NCBI GenBank assembly: GCA_025201705.1
Contig: MU617510.1
Span: forward strand, 1-11,719
Length of the DNA stretch: 11,719 bases
Source of the DNA: Dissophora ornata
Lineage: Eukaryota > Mortierellomycota > Mortierellomycetes > Mortierellales > Mortierellaceae
Reading direction: 5' to 3'
In this document: positions 8,961 to 11,719 of the stretch, one piece after another
Numbering within the stretch: position 1 is the stretch's first letter
Layout: each line of letters opens with the position of its first letter
Translations under genes and position numbers: made by a program
Notes under the pieces: generated by a model
The model's database searches: none
What the model saw: the letters and a program-made list of their open reading frames with translations, nothing else
What the model was told of the DNA's origin: nothing

Positions 8961-9261
8961 CTAGTAGCCTTCGTCTTGTCCATTTTCACTGCTATGCTCC
9001 TCATCATCACTGCTACCACGTCCTTCGCCAAATCCGAACTTCCAATTCTTGAAGAATGTTGCTACAGCCGCATCCGTTAAGGCCGCATTTAAAGCAGCTA
9101 TCCCGATAATACCTTCAGTAGTGACTCTGGCTAACCAGTGCCAGCCACAGCACTCACAGTACTCAAAGTGGTAAAGGTATGGTTACAATACTGGCATCTA
9201 TGACAGCTCCCATGGCGACCTTCTCTGCGCCTTGGTATAATGGCGTGATGTCGATGAGAAC
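8961..9261 (-). pseudogene. Candidate 3' end of a minus-strand gene, probably a relic
   Basis: Two protein-like pieces on the minus strand can be joined. The piece at 9261-9192 reads VLIDITPLYQGAEKVAMGAV and ends in phase 1 at a GTATTG donor. A 61-nt intron (9191-9131) ends in TTAG. The piece at 9130-8961 then reads on through EGIIGIAALNAALTDAAVAT and KFGFGEG to an acidic Ser/Asp/Glu-rich tail and a TAG stop. A CAG acceptor preceded by a pyrimidine-rich stretch lies just upstream of 9261, so a further 5' exon would be expected. Only the minisatellite and the leader of ISG12-like copy 3 lie there, and I see no such exon. FGFGEG also occurs in the tail of copy 4, so this may be debris of a related gene. 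The family is not recognised, and the reading rests on composition, splice sites and the AATAAA at 8836-8841. Confidence 0.35.
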
Positions 9262-9358
9262 CTGCCTTTTTTGATAGAACAAAAAGTAAAAGCTTGGTCA
9301 ATTTCCCGAACTTATTCACTGAAATTAGGCAATGGCGCAATCCTTGCTCCAGTTCACA

Positions 9359-9443
9359 GGTCAGTCGCCAGTCAGTCGCCGGTCAGTCGCCAGTCAGTCG
9401 CCGGTCAGTCGCCAGTCAGTCGCCGGTCAGTCGCCAGTCAGTC
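9359..9443. repeat. 11-bp minisatellite (RGTCAGTCGCC), 7.7 units
   Basis: Seven complete units and one partial unit of 11 bp are arranged head to tail. Units alternate strictly between GGTCAGTCGCC and AGTCAGTCGCC, so the higher-order period is 22 bp. Apart from that alternating first base the units are identical, which points to recent amplification. The period is not a multiple of three and the tract lies outside recognised genes, so it is unlikely to be coding. Confidence 0.92.
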
Positions 9444-9523
9444 AACGCTCCAATGAAACTCGTTATACAAAAGTAAAAAAATAGAAAATCACTGGAAGAA
9501 TCAAATTTCCTTCTTCTCCAACA

Positions 9524-9563
9524 CATCACTTGAACAAAAAGCCCATCACTTGAACAAAAAGCC
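9524..9563 (+). repeat. Perfect 20-bp tandem duplication in the leader of ISG12-like copy 3
   Basis: CATCACTTGAACAAAAAGCC occurs twice in a row with no mismatch, 18 nt before the start codon. The homologous leader of copy 5 has one copy (CATCACTTTAACAAGAAGC), so the duplication is specific to copy 3. Confidence 0.9.
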
Positions 9564-9581
9564 CGTCAATTAAATATCAAC

Positions 9582-9875
9582 ATGATACTAAGCAGCATAG
9601 CCATAGGAATTGCTGCAGTGGTCACTGGTGTTGTAACTGCACCAACCGCTTTCGTCGCCACCGTCGGCATGCTTGGATTTGGTGCCCTAGGTATTGGAGC
9701 CGGAAGTTGGGCAGCAAAATTCATGGCCTCGTATGGAGGAAAGGTCGCGGCAGGCTCTGCTTGCGCAACTTTACAATCTATTGGTGCAGCGGGACTCAGC
9801 GCTGCTGCCAAAGCGATTGTCGGTTTTTTTGGAGCCGTGGCAGCTGGCGTGGCGGCGCGTCTGCTTCATAAATAG
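9582..9875 (+). CDS. ISG12/IFI6-IFI27-like small hydrophobic protein, copy 3
   Basis: This encodes 97 residues in one exon and is the copy closest to the animal family pattern as I know it. The first hydrophobic segment covers 3-33 (proline 21). Then come GMLGFGALGIGAGSWAAKFM (29-48), ASYGGKVAAGSACATLQSIG (49-68) and AAGLS (69-73), and a second Gly/Ala-rich hydrophobic segment (75-92) with a short basic tail RLLHK. A GG followed by VAAGS, then LQSIGAAGLS, is the hallmark of IFI6/IFI27-type proteins. The first residues (LSSIAI) and the leader match copy 5, so these two form the second subtype. The start is set by homology; position -3 is A. The 3' UTR begins AATAGTGTCGTAAAACTATC, shared almost exactly with copy 5. 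Family assignment is firm; function in fungi is unknown. Confidence 0.92.
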   Translation: MILSSIAIGIAAVVTGVVTAPTAFVATVGMLGFGALGIGAGSWAAKFMASYGGKVAAGSACATLQSIGAAGLSAAAKAIVGFFGAVAAGVAARLLHK

Positions 9876-10449
9876 TGTCGTAAAACTATCAGGCAGAGAA
9901 CGTATACATCTGCTTACCAAGAGTTCTCATGAGGGCAACTCTTTTCTGAGAAGGACACTTTTTCACCGAACGTAAGCAGTCAGCAGTCAACTTGATTAGC
10001 TAAAGCGTCAGTTGCTTTCAATAAAGCCATCACTGATACTATCAGATAGCGAGAATGCCAACGTCTATTAGATTTCGACAACAGGTAATTTTTCAAGTTG
10101 GAGTCCTCGGATATCTCGTTGAAGTCTCGCGCAACGAAGTTTACGTTGGGCCAGGAAGCATACTAGCACTTGCGACTCTTTTTTTAATAAAGTATGCACA
10201 AACCGCTGCCACGATTAACGGAGCAACATACAACATCTGCTGCTTGGCTTATTTGCGGGAGAACATTTCGTATGATTGTCGATCCTGCGACACGCTGCAA
10301 ACAAGGGCTCATCATTCCTGTCTTCGTCACTTCCTCCTGTTCCTTTCCCTCCAACCTTCGCTCTTACTTCATAACTTTCGGCATTTCCAAGCTTAATAAT
10401 AGTTTCATCACCAAACACCTCGCAACACCTCACCCTATCTCATTAAAGC
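9876..10449. other. Spacer between ISG12-like copies 3 and 4
   Basis: This contains the 3' UTR and AATAAA of copy 3, a block homologous to the copy 1-copy 2 spacer (10101-10310: TCGCGCAACGAAGTTTACG, AGTATGCACAAACC, CAACATCTGCTGC, CCTGCGACACGCTG), and the leader of copy 4. That leader (CTCCAACCTTCGCTCTTAC, then CATTAAAGC before the ATG) matches copy 2. Compared with the earlier spacer, about 60 nt are missing near 10185. The plus frame at 10055-10396 is open but not shared by the homologous spacer, so it is not called a gene. Confidence 0.6.
10020..10025 (+). terminator. Poly(A) signal of ISG12-like copy 3
   Basis: AATAAA sits about 145 nt after the stop, in the context GTTGCTTTCAATAAAGCC followed by ATCACTGATAC. 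The same string with few changes follows copies 1 and 5. Confidence 0.75.
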
Positions 10450-11114
10450 ATGACTTTGGTAGAAATAGCCGTAGGAGCTGCTGTTGGTGCTGTTGCGGCA
10501 CCGATCATTTTTGTCGGCGCGGTCAACGCAATCGGATTTGCTTCGGCAGGCATTATCGCTGGAACTCCAGCTGCAGGAATCATGGCCGCCTCTGGAGGAA
10601 AGGCTCTGCTTGCGCCGTCTTGCAATCCATCGGGGCAGTTGGACTCAGCGTTCCTGGCATTGTTATTGTCTCTGGGGTAGGAGCTGCGGCTGGCGCAGCA
10701 ATCGCTTCTGGAGGATTGGCCCCTGGATCCCCAGCTGCAAATATCTTGGCCGCTTCAAGAGGAGCTGCGGCTGGCGCGATCGGCACAATCGGATTTGGCT
10801 CAGGAGGTATTGTCCCTGGATCCCCGGCTGCAAATATCATGGCTACTTCCATGAAAGTGGTTGAGAAAGCCTCTGATTGGGCCGCCTCGCAACCCATCGT
10901 GACAGGTGGACTCGGTGGTGCTGGCGCGACGATTACCTCTGCGGCAGGAGCAGCGGTTGACGCGGTTGGCGCATTCGGATTTGGCGAGGGAGGTATTGTC
11001 GCTGGATCCCAGGCTGCAAACATTGTGGATGCTTCCAGAGGAGCGTTCGAGCAAGTTTCTGGTTGGGCCAATCAATCCATCATGAGTTTTCCGTTGGCAG
11101 CCCCGAACGAATAA
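10450..11114 (+). pseudogene. ISG12/IFI6-IFI27-like copy 4, frameshifted, with extra motif repeats
   Basis: From the ATG, codons 1-50 read as a normal family member (ANAIGFASAGIIAGTPAAGI, then MAASGG) with the leader of copy 2. At 10600-10604 it lacks 10 nt that copies 2, 3 and 5 all have between GG and the Cys-containing segment, which shifts the frame. In the starting frame translation ends at 10678-10680 after 76 residues. In the shifted frame homology resumes at once (GSACAVLQSIGAVGLS) and stays open to the stop at 11112-11114. That part carries three more copies of the G(F)xxGGIVxGSxAAN motif, near 10712, 10794 and 10977, with acidic/aromatic linkers (VVEKASDWAA, AFEQVSGWAN). Before the deletion this was therefore a longer, multi-repeat family member. 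The upstream part of the 306-codon frame from 10194 is not homologous to anything seen and is probably open by chance. A genuine short product, a fusion product or a pseudogene all remain possible; pseudogene is my preferred call. Confidence 0.8.
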
Positions 11115-11115
11115 A
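11110..11115 (+). terminator. AATAAA overlapping the stop codon of ISG12-like copy 4
   Basis: The hexamer overlaps the TAA stop of the shifted frame. The usual UTR seen after the other copies is absent. The sequence passes directly into the spacer block (CTCTTTTTTTGCG, GATGTGG, ATATCGATGGGA). Whether it works as a signal is uncertain. Confidence 0.35.
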
Positions 11116-11259
11116 GCTGGCGCTACTCTTTTTTTGCGTTTTGTTCTCACTCTGATGTGGAAATATCGATGGGAAATAAAAAAAAACCATTAGAAAAGAC
11201 AATTTCCCTCTTTTCCTCCAACCCATCACTTTAACAAGAAGCTTATCAATCAAACAATC

Positions 11260-11559
11260 ATGACACTGAGCAGCGTAGCCATAGCAATTATTGTAGGGCT
11301 CGCTGGTTATATAGCTGCACCATTCCTTTTCATCTTCACCATCGGCATGCTTGGATATAGTGCCGCTGGTATTGCCGCTGGAAGTTGGGCAGCAAGCTTC
11401 ATGGCCTCGTATGGAGGAACGGTCGTGGTAGGCTCCATTTGCGTGGTTTTGCAATCTATTGGAGCAGCCGGTCTCGGTGCTGTTGGCACAGTGGTTGTAT
11501 CCATTGTAGGAGCCCTGGCTGGCGTGGCAGCTGTCGTGGTGGCAGCTCTGTTTGGTTAA
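11260..11559 (+). CDS. ISG12/IFI6-IFI27-like small hydrophobic protein, copy 5
   Basis: This encodes 99 residues in one exon. The N-terminal hydrophobic segment covers 5-33 (proline 21, aromatic-rich PFLFIFTIG). Then come GMLGYSAAGIAAGSWAASFM (29-48), ASYGGTVVVGSICVVLQSIG (49-68) and AAGLG (69-73). A long Val/Ala-rich second hydrophobic segment (75-98) ends in FG, without the basic tail of copy 3. Coding sequence, leader (CAATTTCCCTCTTTTCCTCC; CATCACTTTAACAAGAAGC) and 3' UTR (AATAGTGTCGTAAAATTACC) are all closest to copy 3. It lies only 145 bp after copy 4, so its promoter must be compact or overlap copy 4. Position -3 is A. Predicted to be a small membrane protein; role in fungi unknown. Confidence 0.91.
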   Translation: MTLSSVAIAIIVGLAGYIAAPFLFIFTIGMLGYSAAGIAAGSWAASFMASYGGTVVVGSICVVLQSIGAAGLGAVGTVVVSIVGALAGVAAVVVAALFG

Positions 11560-11684
11560 TAGTGTCGTAAAATTACCAGGCAGAGAACGTATTCATCTGC
11601 TTTCCGGCTTCACCTGAGGATGCTTGTTTACCAAATGTAAGTAGTCAGCAGTCGGCTTGATTGGCTATGGCGCTCGTGGCTTTC

Positions 11685-11690
11685 AATAAA
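11685..11690 (+). terminator. Poly(A) signal of ISG12-like copy 5
   Basis: AATAAA occurs about 125 nt after the stop in the context GGCTTTCAATAAAGCC, followed by GTTACTGATAC. It is the counterpart of the signal after copy 3. The window ends 29 nt later in 15 T. Confidence 0.75.
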
Positions 11691-11719
11691 GCCGTTACTG
11701 ATACTTTTTTTTTTTTTTT

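Larger units (their letters stand above)
9262..9581. other. Minisatellite and leader region of ISG12-like copy 3
   Basis: This short intergenic stretch holds the 11-bp minisatellite (9359-9443) and an A-rich segment. Near 9500-9581 it holds the leader of copy 3 (CAAATTTCCTTCTTCTCCAA, then CATCACTTGAACAAAAAGCC twice), which is homologous to the leader of copy 5. No gene is supported. Confidence 0.6.

Noticed and set aside
9359..9443. CRISPR-like array
   Set aside because: Units are directly adjacent with no spacers and only 11 bp long; this is a minisatellite in a eukaryotic genome.
10055..10396. Plus-strand frame of 113 codons in the copy 3-copy 4 spacer
   Set aside because: Looks protein-like in part, but the same DNA after copy 1 hits a stop in that frame after GYLAEVSRNKAYVGPGAY, and replacement changes are not biased to silent sites.
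10194..10600. N-terminal part of the 306-codon frame running into ISG12-like copy 4
   Set aside because: It crosses the spacer, leader and first half of copy 4 in the wrong frame, giving Cys/Trp/Arg-rich nonsense; family homology starts only after the 10-nt deletion.
10550..10700. An intron that would explain the frameshift in copy 4
   Set aside because: No GT-AG pair of plausible length restores the frame without removing conserved family residues; sister copies are intronless.

Overview
The window looks like nuclear DNA of a filamentous fungus, most likely an early-diverging lineage such as Mortierellomycotina/Mucoromycota. The evidence is short GT-AG introns of 94-135 nt, compact genes with AATAAA poly(A) signals, nuclear-encoded mitochondrial proteins with Arg/Ser-rich leaders, and CT-rich leaders ahead of start codons. 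The taxon is an inference from style and gene content. Both ends are runs of 15 T, so the window may be a whole contig broken at homopolymers.

Left half, minus strand (706-6258). Two nuclear genes for mitochondrial gene expression lie head to tail. One is a 1269-residue single-exon pentatricopeptide repeat (PPR) protein (706-4515). Upstream of it is a four-exon gene for mitochondrial small-subunit ribosomal protein bS18m (5179-6258, 160 residues). The bS18m gene cannot be seen as one open frame; I assembled it from splice sites and the diagnostic S18 core AKNQRRVTKAVRRARA.

Right half, plus strand (6721-11559). Five tandem intronless genes encode small, hydrophobic Gly/Ala-rich proteins of the ISG12 / IFI6-IFI27 family (Interferon-induced 6-16 family in domain databases). 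I call them copies 1-5: 6721, 7888, 9582, 10450 and 11260. Copies 1, 2, 3 and 5 are intact (95, 95, 97 and 99 residues). Copy 4 carries a 10-nt frameshifting deletion after codon 50 but has a long 3' extension with three further repeats of the family motif, still open in the shifted frame. Two subtypes (1/2/4 and 3/5) can be told apart by coding sequence and 5' leader. 3' UTR and spacer sequence is also duplicated, so the repeating unit is larger than the coding frame. Between copies 2 and 3 lie a possible minus-strand gene relic with a plausible intron and poly(A) signal, and an 11-bp minisatellite.

The bS18m gene and copy 1 are divergent and share a 462-bp promoter region. No tRNA, rRNA, CRISPR array or transposase was seen. 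The most interesting element is the fungal array of interferon-stimulated-gene-like proteins, whose role in fungi I cannot state.
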